NCBI GenBank assembly: GCA_964432995.1
Contig: CAYSPU010000194.1
Location: forward strand, 1 to 11,671
DNA: 11,671 bases
Source: CAYSPU01 sp964432995
GTDB lineage: Bacteria > Verrucomicrobiota > Verrucomicrobiia > Limisphaerales > JAHDYP01
Direction of reading: 5' to 3'
Part shown: positions 1 through 7,047 of the stretch, piece by piece
How positions within the stretch are numbered: the first letter of the stretch is position 1
How the letters are laid out: every line of letters starts with the position of its first letter
Made by a program: the position numbers and the translations under genes
Notes under the pieces: generated by a model
What the model saw: the letters and a program-made list of their open reading frames with translations, nothing else
Told to the model about the DNA's origin: nothing
The model's database searches: none

Positions 1-147
1 TCAGACCATGGCTGTTCCACTTGACGCGGACATCTGACGGCCATTCGGTTCCGCCTCTGCCGCCGCCTCGCCTATAGAGTCCTTGAATCCTCAGACGCCG
101 AATTCAGAACTTGATCTGTCAACAACGTGTTTTGAGCTTCAAGGACT
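1..147. other. Left-edge region without a recognisable gene
   Basis: No supported gene is seen here. Only very short frames occur on either strand. Its main content is the inverted-repeat island at 75-150, listed separately. The part from 1 to 74 is GC-rich like the rest of the window and carries no clear promoter or terminator. Confidence 0.5.
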
Positions 148-150
148 CTA
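75..150. repeat. 76-bp island bounded by 13-bp perfect inverted repeats; possible MITE-like element
   Basis: The sequence TAGAGTCCTTGAA at 75-87 returns as its exact reverse complement at 138-150, leaving 50 bp between the arms. If the outer TA on each side is a target duplication, the termini are 11 bp (77-87 and 138-148) flanked by TA, as in elements mobilised by IS630/Tc1-type transposases. I count 33 G+C in 76 bases (about 43%), clearly below the surroundings. The inner sequence encodes nothing recognisable. The right arm overlaps the stop codon of the protease gene. A large stem-loop at the mRNA 3' end is the alternative. A classic intrinsic terminator is unlikely because the loop is long and there is no T-run. 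Confidence 0.45.
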
Positions 151-1551
151 GGGTCCGGGGGTTCTGGCGCCGTAGCGTTCGCGCAGGGCGGCTTCCACCT
201 CGGCTGCGTTCTTGCTCTCGGCGGCGGTGAACAGACCGGCGGCCGCACCGGTGATGTAGGCGGTGGCGTAGGACGTTCCGGTTCCCAGGTAGGTCTGCGC
301 GTCAAAATGCACGATGCTCGTCCCCGGTGCGACCAGGTCGACGAACGTCCCGCGATTGGCGTAGGCGGCCACCTGCCCGGAGCGATCGCCGGCGGTCACC
401 GCCAGCGTCGTCGAGTAGGCGGCCGGGTAGGTGGGGTTGGTGACGGGTTCGTTCCCGGCGGCGGCCACCACGAGCACCCCCTGTTTGGCGAGCGACTCGA
501 CCGTCTCGCGCAGCAGTGGGCTGTCGCCGCTGCTGCCGAGGCTCAGATTGACGACGGCGGGTCCATGTTCCGCCGCGGCATACAAACCGCGCACGACCTC
601 GAAGGTCGTGGTGGACGCGCTGCCCCCATAGATGTCGACGGGCAGGATGCGTACGGGGGATCCGGCGGGATCCGACGCGGCCTGCGACAGCGAGCGGAGG
701 ATGGTCTCGACCATGGCGGTGCCGTGGGTCAGGTCGGACTGGCCGGAGTCTCCGGTGCTGCCGGTTACGGAGACCGACGGCAGCAGGAAGTCCTTGATCC
801 CCGCCTGCCCGGGAGTGACCGGGGTGTCCAGCAAGGCCACGACGGTGTACGCGTCATTCGGCAGCACCTTGGGCTTGAGCGAGATGGGGCCCGCCGAACT
901 CATGGCCAGGGGCTGCAGCCGCGATGGGGGTGAGATCGCGTAGTTCGACTCGGTGGACGCCACGTCGTCGTTGTCCGCCAGTTCCTCCCGGGCGGCCTGC
1001 GCCGCGGATTCGCTGGCGAACTGGAGCCGGTAGGCATGCTGCCCGTCCAGCCGGCCAACAATCTTGGCGCCCAGACGTTTCGCGAGGTTCTCGATGGATT
1101 CGCCCGCGCCGGGTTTGAGGCGGACGACGAGTTCGTTGGGGATGGGTTCCGGATCGGCGGAGGGTGGTGGTGGGCGCACCGGTTGGGTGGCCGCCTGGAC
1201 GGAGCTGCGGAAGACGAACAGCTTGGCTGGGGCGTTGGTTTGGGGCAGAAGCGCGAAGCTGAGCCCGCCCAGCAGGTGGCGAAGGGCTTCCGCGGGTCGG
1301 AGGTCGCGGAAGCGCGTGGCGACCTGTTGCCCGCTGACCTCGGGTTCGAGATAGACCTGCCAGCCCGTGGCGGCGGCGACCGACTCGAGGACTCTGGAGA
1401 CCGGCCAGCCGGGAATGTCGGCGTTCACCGTTTGGCTGGTGGACTTCCAGACGAGAGCTGGCGCGGCGGTCCAGGCGTCCGGCGTTCCGATCCCGGGGAG
1501 CAGCAGGAGGATCCAGAGGAACTGGGGGAGCAGCCTTCGATGTCGAGCCAT
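148..1551 (-). CDS. Secreted subtilisin-family (S8) serine protease with STN-like N-terminal domain
   Basis: Predicted exported serine endopeptidase of 467 aa; substrate unknown. Numbering is from the ATG at 1551. A signal peptide covers about residues 1-28 (RHRR, then a Leu-rich core). Residues ~40-118 resemble an STN domain (secretin/TonB N-terminus). Residues ~138-207 look like an I9-type propeptide (NELVVRLKPG ... SNYAI). The catalytic domain runs from ~235 to the end with Asp242 (ALLDTPV), His276 (THGT), oxyanion Asn367 (AAAGNEP) and Ser427 (GTSYAT), so the triad is complete. An in-frame GTG at 1587 would add 12 residues. I prefer 1551 because it places the basic n-region of the signal peptide at the start. 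Neither start has a good Shine-Dalgarno. It follows the kinase operon after 112 bp and may be co-transcribed or have its own promoter. The stop codon lies in an inverted repeat. Family assignment is firm; the role is not known. Confidence 0.9.
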   Translation of the reverse strand: MARHRRLLPQFLWILLLLPGIGTPDAWTAAPALVWKSTSQTVNADIPGWPVSRVLESVAAATGWQVYLEPEVSGQQVATRFRDLRPAEALRHLLGGLSFALLPQTNAPAKLFVFRSSVQAATQPVRPPPPSADPEPIPNELVVRLKPGAGESIENLAKRLGAKIVGRLDGQHAYRLQFASESAAQAAREELADNDDVASTESNYAISPPSRLQPLAMSSAGPISLKPKVLPNDAYTVVALLDTPVTPGQAGIKDFLLPSVSVTGSTGDSGQSDLTHGTAMVETILRSLSQAASDPAGSPVRILPVDIYGGSASTTTFEVVRGLYAAAEHGPAVVNLSLGSSGDSPLLRETVESLAKQGVLVVAAAGNEPVTNPTYPAAYSTTLAVTAGDRSGQVAAYANRGTFVDLVAPGTSIVHFDAQTYLGTGTSYATAYITGAAAGLFTAAESKNAAEVEAALRERYGARTPGP

Positions 1552-1560
1552 GGCGGGGTG

Positions 1561-1566
1561 AATATA
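1561..1566 (-). promoter_or_regulatory. Possible -10 box of the protease gene (leaderless start)
   Basis: On the minus strand the hexamer TATATT lies 9 nt before the ATG at 1551, in otherwise GC-rich DNA. A transcript starting the usual 6-9 nt beyond it would begin at or near the ATG and be leaderless, which would fit the missing Shine-Dalgarno. No convincing -35 hexamer is visible, so this is weak. Confidence 0.3.
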
Positions 1567-1663
1567 GCCGCAGTCCCGGCGGAACACACCTGAGAAATCG
1601 TCGGCCCGGGTGTTTCAGGGCGTGGTTCTTCCGGGGGGGCGTCGGTTGTTGGCGATCATCGGA

Positions 1664-3793
1664 TCAACTCGCGACCGAGCTGTCCAGGGCCTCCCTCACC
1701 TTCTCCGTCAGGCTGTGAACCGTGAACGGCTTCGGCAGGAAATGCAGCCCCTCGTCGAGCACACCGTGGTGGGCGATCGCGTCGGAGGGGTAGCCCGACA
1801 TGAACAAGCACTTGAGTTTTGGGTGGCTGATGCGGAGGCGATCGCGGAGGGCTTTCCCGTTCATCCCCGGCATGATCACGTCGGTGACGAGGAGGTGAAT
1901 TGGGTCGGCGTGTTCCGCCGCCAGGCTGAGGGCGGCTTCCGGGGAGGGGGCGCTGACCACCCGGTAGCCGTACTGCAGCAGGATCCGCCGGCCCAAGTGG
2001 AGCACCTGCGGTTCGTCTTCGACCAACAACACGGTCTCGGTGCCGCGCGGTGGCCGATGCGCGGGTGGTGCGACCGCGGGTTCCGCGGGCGCTTCCGAGC
2101 GGGGGAAGTGGATCTTGACGGAGGTGCCGTGGCCGGGGGCGGAGACCACGTCGATGAACCCTCCGTTTTGGTGAACGATGCCGAACACGGTGGCCAGGCC
2201 GAGGCCGGTGCCTTTCCCCACGCCTTTGGTGGTGAAGAACGGCTCGAAGAGGTGGCCGCGGATTTCGGTGTCCATGCCGCAACCGGTGTCGCTGACCGAG
2301 AGCGCCACGTATTCACCCGCCCGCCACCCGGTATGGTGGCGGACCACGGCGGTGTCCAGCACCGCATTGGCGGTCTCGATCGTGACCTTGCCCGTGCTGG
2401 TGATGGCGTCCCGGGCGTTGACCGTCAGGTTGGCGAGGATTTGGTCAATCTGGCTCGGATCCATCAGGACCGGCCAGAGGTTGGTGCCGGGCTGCCAGAC
2501 GAGCTGGATGTTCTCGCCGATCAACCGCTGGAGCATCTTCAGCATCCCGGAGACCGTGTCATTGAGATCGAGCACCCGAGGGCTGATCGTCTGCCGGCGG
2601 GCGAAGGCCAGCAGTTGCCGCGTCAGGTCGGTCGAACGGCGGGCGGCTTTCTGGATCTCGAAGAGTTCCTCCTGCAGGCGGCTCGGGGCCGGCGCATCGT
2701 CGAGGGCCAACTCCACGTTGCCCAGGATGGCCTGGAGCATGTTGTTGAAATCATGGGCCACGCCTCCTGCCAGGCGGCCGACCGATTCCATCTTCTGCGC
2801 CTGAACAAACTGGGCCTGCAGCTTCTCTTTCTCCAGCTCCATCCGCTTGCGCTCGCTGACGTCCTGCAGGATGATGATACCGGCCACGACGGCGCCGTCC
2901 GATCCCCGGATGGGGGCCGCGTTGACGGAGATCCAACGGGTCTCGCCGTGGGCCGGGCGGACGATGACTTCTTCGTTGCGGCTGATTTCCCCCTTGAGGA
3001 CCGCCCGGAAGAGCGGCGACTCTTGGGCGGGATAGGGGGAACCATCGGCGCGGAACATCTGCCAACGCTCCGCCGGCAGGTTCACTTCGATGCCCTGGTG
3101 CAGCCGGTCGGTTTCGCCCAGAATGCTCAAGGCGGCGGCGTTGGCCCAACGGATGGCAACCTCCGGGCCTTCAGCGATCAGGATTCCCGAGGGCGACTGG
3201 GCGATGCAGGCCTCGAACAACGCCAGAGCCCGTCGCGTCTGCTCGGTTCGCTCCCGGACCAGGCGGTCGAGATCCTCGACCCGGTACTGGATCTGGCGAT
3301 TCAGATCCCACTTCCTGGTCAAGGCATGGGCCAGTTGGAGCACCTCCACGTTGTCGAAGGGCTTCTTCAGGATGACCATGCTGTCCGTCTCGCCCAGGGC
3401 TTGTCGGATTTCCTCCCAGGCGTAGTCCGAGTAGGCGGTGCAGAGGACAACCTGCAGGTCCGACTGTTCCTTCCAGAGGTGGCTGACGGTCTCCACGCCG
3501 TCCCAGCCGGGCGGCATGCGCAGGTCGATGAAGGCCAGGGAATAGGGCCGGCCGTCGGCGAGCGCCCGGCGCGCCAGCGCGAGTCCTTCTTGTCCCTGGG
3601 AAGCGCAGTCGATTTCGAACGTGGTCCCCAGGCGCGCCGCGGGCTGGGAACCGAACAGGGCCGAATGCAGTCCGCGGAGGGTGGCCTGCGCGGGACTGAT
3701 CTCGATGAGGATCTTGCGGAAGTCCTCGTGGATGGCGGCGTTGTCGTCAATGACGAGAACGCGGCAGACGCGGTTGCCGGGGAGAGTGGTCAT
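1664..3793 (-). CDS. Hybrid histidine kinase: REC-PAS-HisKA-HATPase-REC
   Basis: Cytoplasmic hybrid sensor kinase of 709 aa with no membrane segment or signal peptide. The N-terminal receiver (~10-160) has acidic Asp16/Asp17, phospho-acceptor Asp90, Thr119 and Lys144. It has an extended loop at ~33-60 and the signature RMPPGWDG. A PAS/PAC domain spans ~190-318. HisKA follows with phospho-His347 (GGVAHDFNN). The ATPase domain has the N-box (Asn455, Asn459), G1 (DTGCGMD from 502), F-box (FEPFFTTKG from 516) and G2 (GKGTGLGL from 526). The C-terminal receiver (~586-705) has Glu592/Asp593, Asp638, Ser666 and Lys688. All catalytic residues are present. The ATG overlaps the stop of the upstream kinase (ATGA, 3790-3793) and has no purine-rich Shine-Dalgarno, so translation probably depends on coupling. 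The first receiver is a natural phosphate acceptor for the upstream kinase. There is no DNA-binding or enzymatic output domain. Confidence 0.93.
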   Translation of the reverse strand: MTTLPGNRVCRVLVIDDNAAIHEDFRKILIEISPAQATLRGLHSALFGSQPAARLGTTFEIDCASQGQEGLALARRALADGRPYSLAFIDLRMPPGWDGVETVSHLWKEQSDLQVVLCTAYSDYAWEEIRQALGETDSMVILKKPFDNVEVLQLAHALTRKWDLNRQIQYRVEDLDRLVRERTEQTRRALALFEACIAQSPSGILIAEGPEVAIRWANAAALSILGETDRLHQGIEVNLPAERWQMFRADGSPYPAQESPLFRAVLKGEISRNEEVIVRPAHGETRWISVNAAPIRGSDGAVVAGIIILQDVSERKRMELEKEKLQAQFVQAQKMESVGRLAGGVAHDFNNMLQAILGNVELALDDAPAPSRLQEELFEIQKAARRSTDLTRQLLAFARRQTISPRVLDLNDTVSGMLKMLQRLIGENIQLVWQPGTNLWPVLMDPSQIDQILANLTVNARDAITSTGKVTIETANAVLDTAVVRHHTGWRAGEYVALSVSDTGCGMDTEIRGHLFEPFFTTKGVGKGTGLGLATVFGIVHQNGGFIDVVSAPGHGTSVKIHFPRSEAPAEPAVAPPAHRPPRGTETVLLVEDEPQVLHLGRRILLQYGYRVVSAPSPEAALSLAAEHADPIHLLVTDVIMPGMNGKALRDRLRISHPKLKCLFMSGYPSDAIAHHGVLDEGLHFLPKPFTVHSLTEKVREALDSSVAS
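3790..3793 (-). promoter_or_regulatory. ATGA stop-start overlap (kinase to hybrid kinase)
   Basis: The TGA of the HAMP kinase and the ATG of the hybrid kinase share bases. The 15 nt before this ATG on the minus strand are pyrimidine-rich, with no Shine-Dalgarno, so re-initiation after termination is the likely route. Confidence 0.8.
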
Positions 3794-6099
3794 TGGGGAG
3801 CCGAGGGTTCACAGGGTAATTGAAGGGTGAAGGTGGCGCCGAGGCCGGGTCCGGGACTGGTCACGGTGAGCGATCCGCCCAGTTCCCTGGCGGCGAGGGC
3901 GGCGCTGTGCAGGCCGAAGCCGTGCCCCTCCTGCCGGGTGGTGAAGCCGTGGGAGAAGATCTTCACCAGGTTTTCCGGGGGGATGCCCACGCCGTTGTCG
4001 GCCACCTGGACGTGGACGAAGTCCGGTTGTGGACGAGCGACGCGCAGGGTGAGAACCTTGGGCTGAGCGCCGCCTTCGTCGCACGCGTATTTGGCGTTGC
4101 GGATCAGGTTGAGGAGAATCTGCAGCACCTTGTGTTTGTCCGTGGTCACCCGAGGCACTTCCGCGTAGTGGCGGACCACGGTGATGCCATGGCGGGCCAA
4201 GGCTCCAGAGTTCAGCTTGATCGCGTCATCGGTCAACTGGGTGACGGAGAGCAGGTCCATCACGCCGGCGATGCGGGCGTAGTCCTGCTGCATGGCCACG
4301 ATTTCCTTGATGTGATCGATTCGATCGCGCAGCGAGTTTAGTTCCTCGAGAGTGAGGGAGTGCTCCTCCGACAGCACCTGTGCCAGGGAGCGGAGGTAGC
4401 CGGGAACCTGCCGGCCGCGCGGATCCCGCGCGAAGAACTCGGCGAGATGGCCGTCGTGGGTTTCGAGCAGGGTGACCAACTGGGAAAGGCCGGCGAGCTC
4501 CGAGCGTCGGACGCGATCCTGCACGAGGTTGCAGGAGACATTGACGCTGTTGAGCACGTTGCCGACGTTGTGGAGGACGCCCGTGGCCACCTCGGCCATG
4601 CCGGCCCTCCGGGAAACGTCCATCAGACTCTGCTGCGCCTCCGCCAGGTCGGCATGGGCTTGTTCCTTCGCCGCAATCTGCTCCCGCAGCTCGCGGGTGC
4701 GCTCGATGACGCGCTGCTCCAGGCCTTCCTTGGCTTCGACCAACGCATCCCGCGCGCACTGCCGCGCGATGGCGGAACCGAGCATGTCCGCGACCGCGCG
4801 GAAACTGTCCCGCTCCGCGTCGGTCCACACCCGATCCGGCTCCGGCGCCGCGAAACAGAGGAATCCCCACCACTCGCCCTCCGCGCGGATGGGCAGCACC
4901 GCCAGGACGCGCAAACCGAGTTGGCCGGCGAGCTGGCGCATCAGGGGGGGCATCGCGGACGCTTGCGGCGCCAGCATCTCTCCGTGCCGCAGCGCGCCTT
5001 CCCACGCCTCGAACCCGGAGTCGCTCCAGGCGAAACGCGGCCCCTGCTCCGGAGGATTCGCGCCGGTGGCGGCGTTCATGGTCCAGGCGTGACACTCCCG
5101 GGAGGCGAAAGTGCCGTCGGGATCGAGTTCGTTCCGGAAAAGGCAGACCCGGGCCAGCCGGGCGGCCCGTCCCATGTTGGCCAGCACTTCATCGACGATG
5201 GCTTGCCACGCTACGGTGCTGAGGAACTGCTGCGCGGTGAAGCGGACGCTTTGCAGAATCTGGTCCCGACGCAAGAGCGCTTCGGTCATCAGGTTGACGG
5301 AGACGGCCAGGCTGCCCAGCTCGTCGCCGCGGCCGATGGCGACCCGGGCCGAGAGGTCGCCGCCGGCGATCTTCTCGACGGCGGTTCGCAGAGTGAGGAC
5401 AGGGCGGACGAGCTTCCGGGCGTTGACCACGGAGGCGAGGAGGCTCAGCGCGACGCAGAGAACGGCTAACAGGCCCGTGCGCTGGTAGACCTCGGCCACG
5501 CTGCGGTCGTAGCTTTCCAGAGAGAGTCCCACGTGGATCCAGCCCCATTGGATGCCGGAGTAGTCGAACGGCTGAGAGAAGTGGAAGACCCGCTGTTGAA
5601 AACGCGGGACGACGCCAATCCCGCTGGAAGGCTCGCGCACGGCCGGCCGCCACCTCTCGTCGAGCGTTTCCGGGTTCCACTTCGGGGCGACCTGTTGCCA
5701 GACCTGGGCCGTGCCGTCGTTTTTGACGAGCACGAGGTAATCGATCGTCTTGTCGCCGCTCAGGACGCTGAGCCCGTGATCCACCAGCGTGGGGTAATCC
5801 TCGTTGACGACCGCCCCCGCCGCCACCCCGTGCACCGAGGCCACCAGGGCCTGGGCCTTCGACCGGAGGTTCAATTCGAACGTTCGTTTCTGTTGCGGAA
5901 TGATGAACACGACAAAGATGACGAGCGTGGCGACCGCCACCAGCCAGGAGAACAGGGCGGTGCGCAGGGTGATCCCCATGCTCTTGCGCTTGGGCAGTGC
6001 CTGCGTCATCGGAGTTCGACCAGCGCCCGGAGTAGCCGGCGTCCGGGTTCCCGCCTTGAGCCCGCTCGCCGATGGTGGGTCCGGAGTTTCTCCTTTCAT
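3790..6099 (-). CDS. Membrane sensor histidine kinase (periplasmic sensor-HAMP-GAF-kinase)
   Basis: Inner-membrane sensor kinase of 769 aa. After a Pro-rich cytoplasmic leader (~1-42), TM1 lies at ~45-67, a periplasmic sensor at ~70-205 (CHASE8/dCache-like in size; family not certain) and TM2 at ~207-226. HAMP spans ~227-280 and a GAF-like domain ~285-447. A coiled coil (~450-495) leads to an H-box with His510 (VLHNVGNVLNS). In this type His is followed by Asn rather than the usual Glu/Asp. The ATPase domain has N-box Asn664/Asn668, G1 DNGVG from 701, F-box FSHGF from 715 and G2 GHGFGL from 725. The start at 6099 abuts the preceding TGA and has a good GAGGAG Shine-Dalgarno 6 nt upstream. Met31 and Met41 are later starts without such support. 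Position after two periplasmic binding proteins suggests they modulate its periplasmic domain. Likely phosphate acceptor: the first receiver of the next gene. Confidence 0.92.
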   Translation of the reverse strand: MKGETPDPPSASGLKAGTRTPATPGAGRTPMTQALPKRKSMGITLRTALFSWLVAVATLVIFVVFIIPQQKRTFELNLRSKAQALVASVHGVAAGAVVNEDYPTLVDHGLSVLSGDKTIDYLVLVKNDGTAQVWQQVAPKWNPETLDERWRPAVREPSSGIGVVPRFQQRVFHFSQPFDYSGIQWGWIHVGLSLESYDRSVAEVYQRTGLLAVLCVALSLLASVVNARKLVRPVLTLRTAVEKIAGGDLSARVAIGRGDELGSLAVSVNLMTEALLRRDQILQSVRFTAQQFLSTVAWQAIVDEVLANMGRAARLARVCLFRNELDPDGTFASRECHAWTMNAATGANPPEQGPRFAWSDSGFEAWEGALRHGEMLAPQASAMPPLMRQLAGQLGLRVLAVLPIRAEGEWWGFLCFAAPEPDRVWTDAERDSFRAVADMLGSAIARQCARDALVEAKEGLEQRVIERTRELREQIAAKEQAHADLAEAQQSLMDVSRRAGMAEVATGVLHNVGNVLNSVNVSCNLVQDRVRRSELAGLSQLVTLLETHDGHLAEFFARDPRGRQVPGYLRSLAQVLSEEHSLTLEELNSLRDRIDHIKEIVAMQQDYARIAGVMDLLSVTQLTDDAIKLNSGALARHGITVVRHYAEVPRVTTDKHKVLQILLNLIRNAKYACDEGGAQPKVLTLRVARPQPDFVHVQVADNGVGIPPENLVKIFSHGFTTRQEGHGFGLHSAALAARELGGSLTVTSPGPGLGATFTLQLPCEPSAPQ

Positions 6100-7047
6100 T
6101 CACTGCTCCTCTTCCGGGGGGGTGTCCAGCCCCCTGCTCGCGGCGCCGGTCCCGACGGAGTTCGTCCCGGGTGACAAGCGCTCGTGCCGCGCCAGCAGCG
6201 AGAAGGCGCTCTCCAGGCAGGAAAGCGGATGGGCTTCGAGGGATTCGCACTGGAAGAGCGTCAGAACCTGGGCCCCGGCCGGAGAGTCGCGGATCTTCGC
6301 CAACTCGGAGACGATGATGTCCTTCAGCGGATCCTGGTAGTCGCGGCGGAAGCAAAACCCGGTGGGCACGAACTCGGGCGATGTCGCCAGGACCTTCAGG
6401 CTCTGGCCCACCTGCGGGTTGAGTTCGCTCATCATCGCCAGGCCGCGGCGACTGACCAGGCAGCCCTCGGCCTGCCGAAAGAACACGGCCAGAACCGCCT
6501 TGGAGAGCTTGTTGGCGAGGGTCACTCGACAGAACTCCTTGGCGCGCGGGAGGCCGCCCTCGGCCAGCACGGTGTCCAGCCAGGCGACCGCCAGGGACAT
6601 GCGTGGAGAATGCAGCACCGTCAAGGCACGCCCGCGCAGATCCTGGCCCAGCCGCCAGTACTCGTCCGTGTTCAGCACGATCGCTTCGACGCGTTGTTCG
6701 CGCAGCGCTCGGGCTATCGCCGCCTCGTCCTTCAGGATCGTCGGATCCGGATCCACGGGGAGGCCGCGCTCTTGGAACAGCATTCGCGCCCAGACCTTGA
6801 TCGAAGCCTTGGCGTCGTTCTCGTTGACGCCCGCAAAGGAGGCCGAGGAGAAGCCGAATCGAAAGGGCGTGCCATCGACTTGGTAGGAGGGGCTGTTGCC
6901 TCCCGGAGTAGTCGCGGCGCCGGACTGGGTCCAGGGATCCAGCAGGAATAGACCGATACCGACGACCAGATTCTGCCGCAAGAGTCGGGCGATCGCGGAT
7001 CCGGAGAGCCGGTGCCAGAGACTTCGATGCGGAACCTGACTGTTCAT
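6100..7047 (-). CDS. PhnD-type periplasmic binding protein, second paralogue, shortened
   Basis: 315-aa protein of the phosphate/phosphite/phosphonate-binding (PhnD-like, PF12974-type) fold, clearly paralogous to the upstream gene. Shared stretches include FRFGFSSASF / FRLGFTSSMF, PRMSLAVAWLDTVL / PRMSLALVWLDTIL, AVFFRQAEGCL / PVFFRQADACL and SELNPQ / GELNPQ. The N-terminus has Arg residues and a hydrophobic core (~27-37), fitting a signal peptide or uncleaved anchor. Compared with its paralogue it lacks about 34 residues between EYWRLGQ (~129-135) and DLRGRALTV (~136-144), where binding proteins of this class usually have a strand linking the two lobes. It may therefore not bind the same ligand. 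The start at 7047 overlaps the previous stop (ATGA) and has no Shine-Dalgarno. An upstream in-frame extension would run into the preceding gene and is rejected. No ABC permease or ATPase is adjacent, so a sensory role with the next gene is inferred. Confidence 0.82.
   Translation of the reverse strand: MNSQVPHRSLWHRLSGSAIARLLRQNLVVGIGLFLLDPWTQSGAATTPGGNSPSYQVDGTPFRFGFSSASFAGVNENDAKASIKVWARMLFQERGLPVDPDPTILKDEAAIARALREQRVEAIVLNTDEYWRLGQDLRGRALTVLHSPRMSLAVAWLDTVLAEGGLPRAKEFCRVTLANKLSKAVLAVFFRQAEGCLVSRRGLAMMSELNPQVGQSLKVLATSPEFVPTGFCFRRDYQDPLKDIIVSELAKIRDSPAGAQVLTLFQCESLEAHPLSCLESAFSLLARHERLSPGTNSVGTGAASRGLDTPPEEEQ
6106..6111 (-). promoter_or_regulatory. Shine-Dalgarno GAGGAG deciding the kinase start
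   Basis: On the minus strand GAGGAG lies 6 nt before the ATG at 6099, inside the end of the preceding gene. It supports the long N-terminus over the internal Met31 and Met41. It is the clearest ribosome-binding site in the operon, and this is the only junction that abuts rather than overlaps. Confidence 0.7.
7044..7047 (-). promoter_or_regulatory. ATGA stop-start overlap between the two binding proteins
   Basis: TGA of the first binding protein and ATG of the second share bases. No purine-rich site precedes the ATG, so translation of the second probably depends on the first. This would keep the two paralogues in a fixed ratio. Confidence 0.78.

Noticed and set aside
1610..3823. 737-codon open frame on the plus strand opposite the hybrid kinase
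   Set aside because: It is a high-GC antisense shadow. Its translation shows no domain or motif, whereas the minus strand encodes a complete kinase with all motifs.
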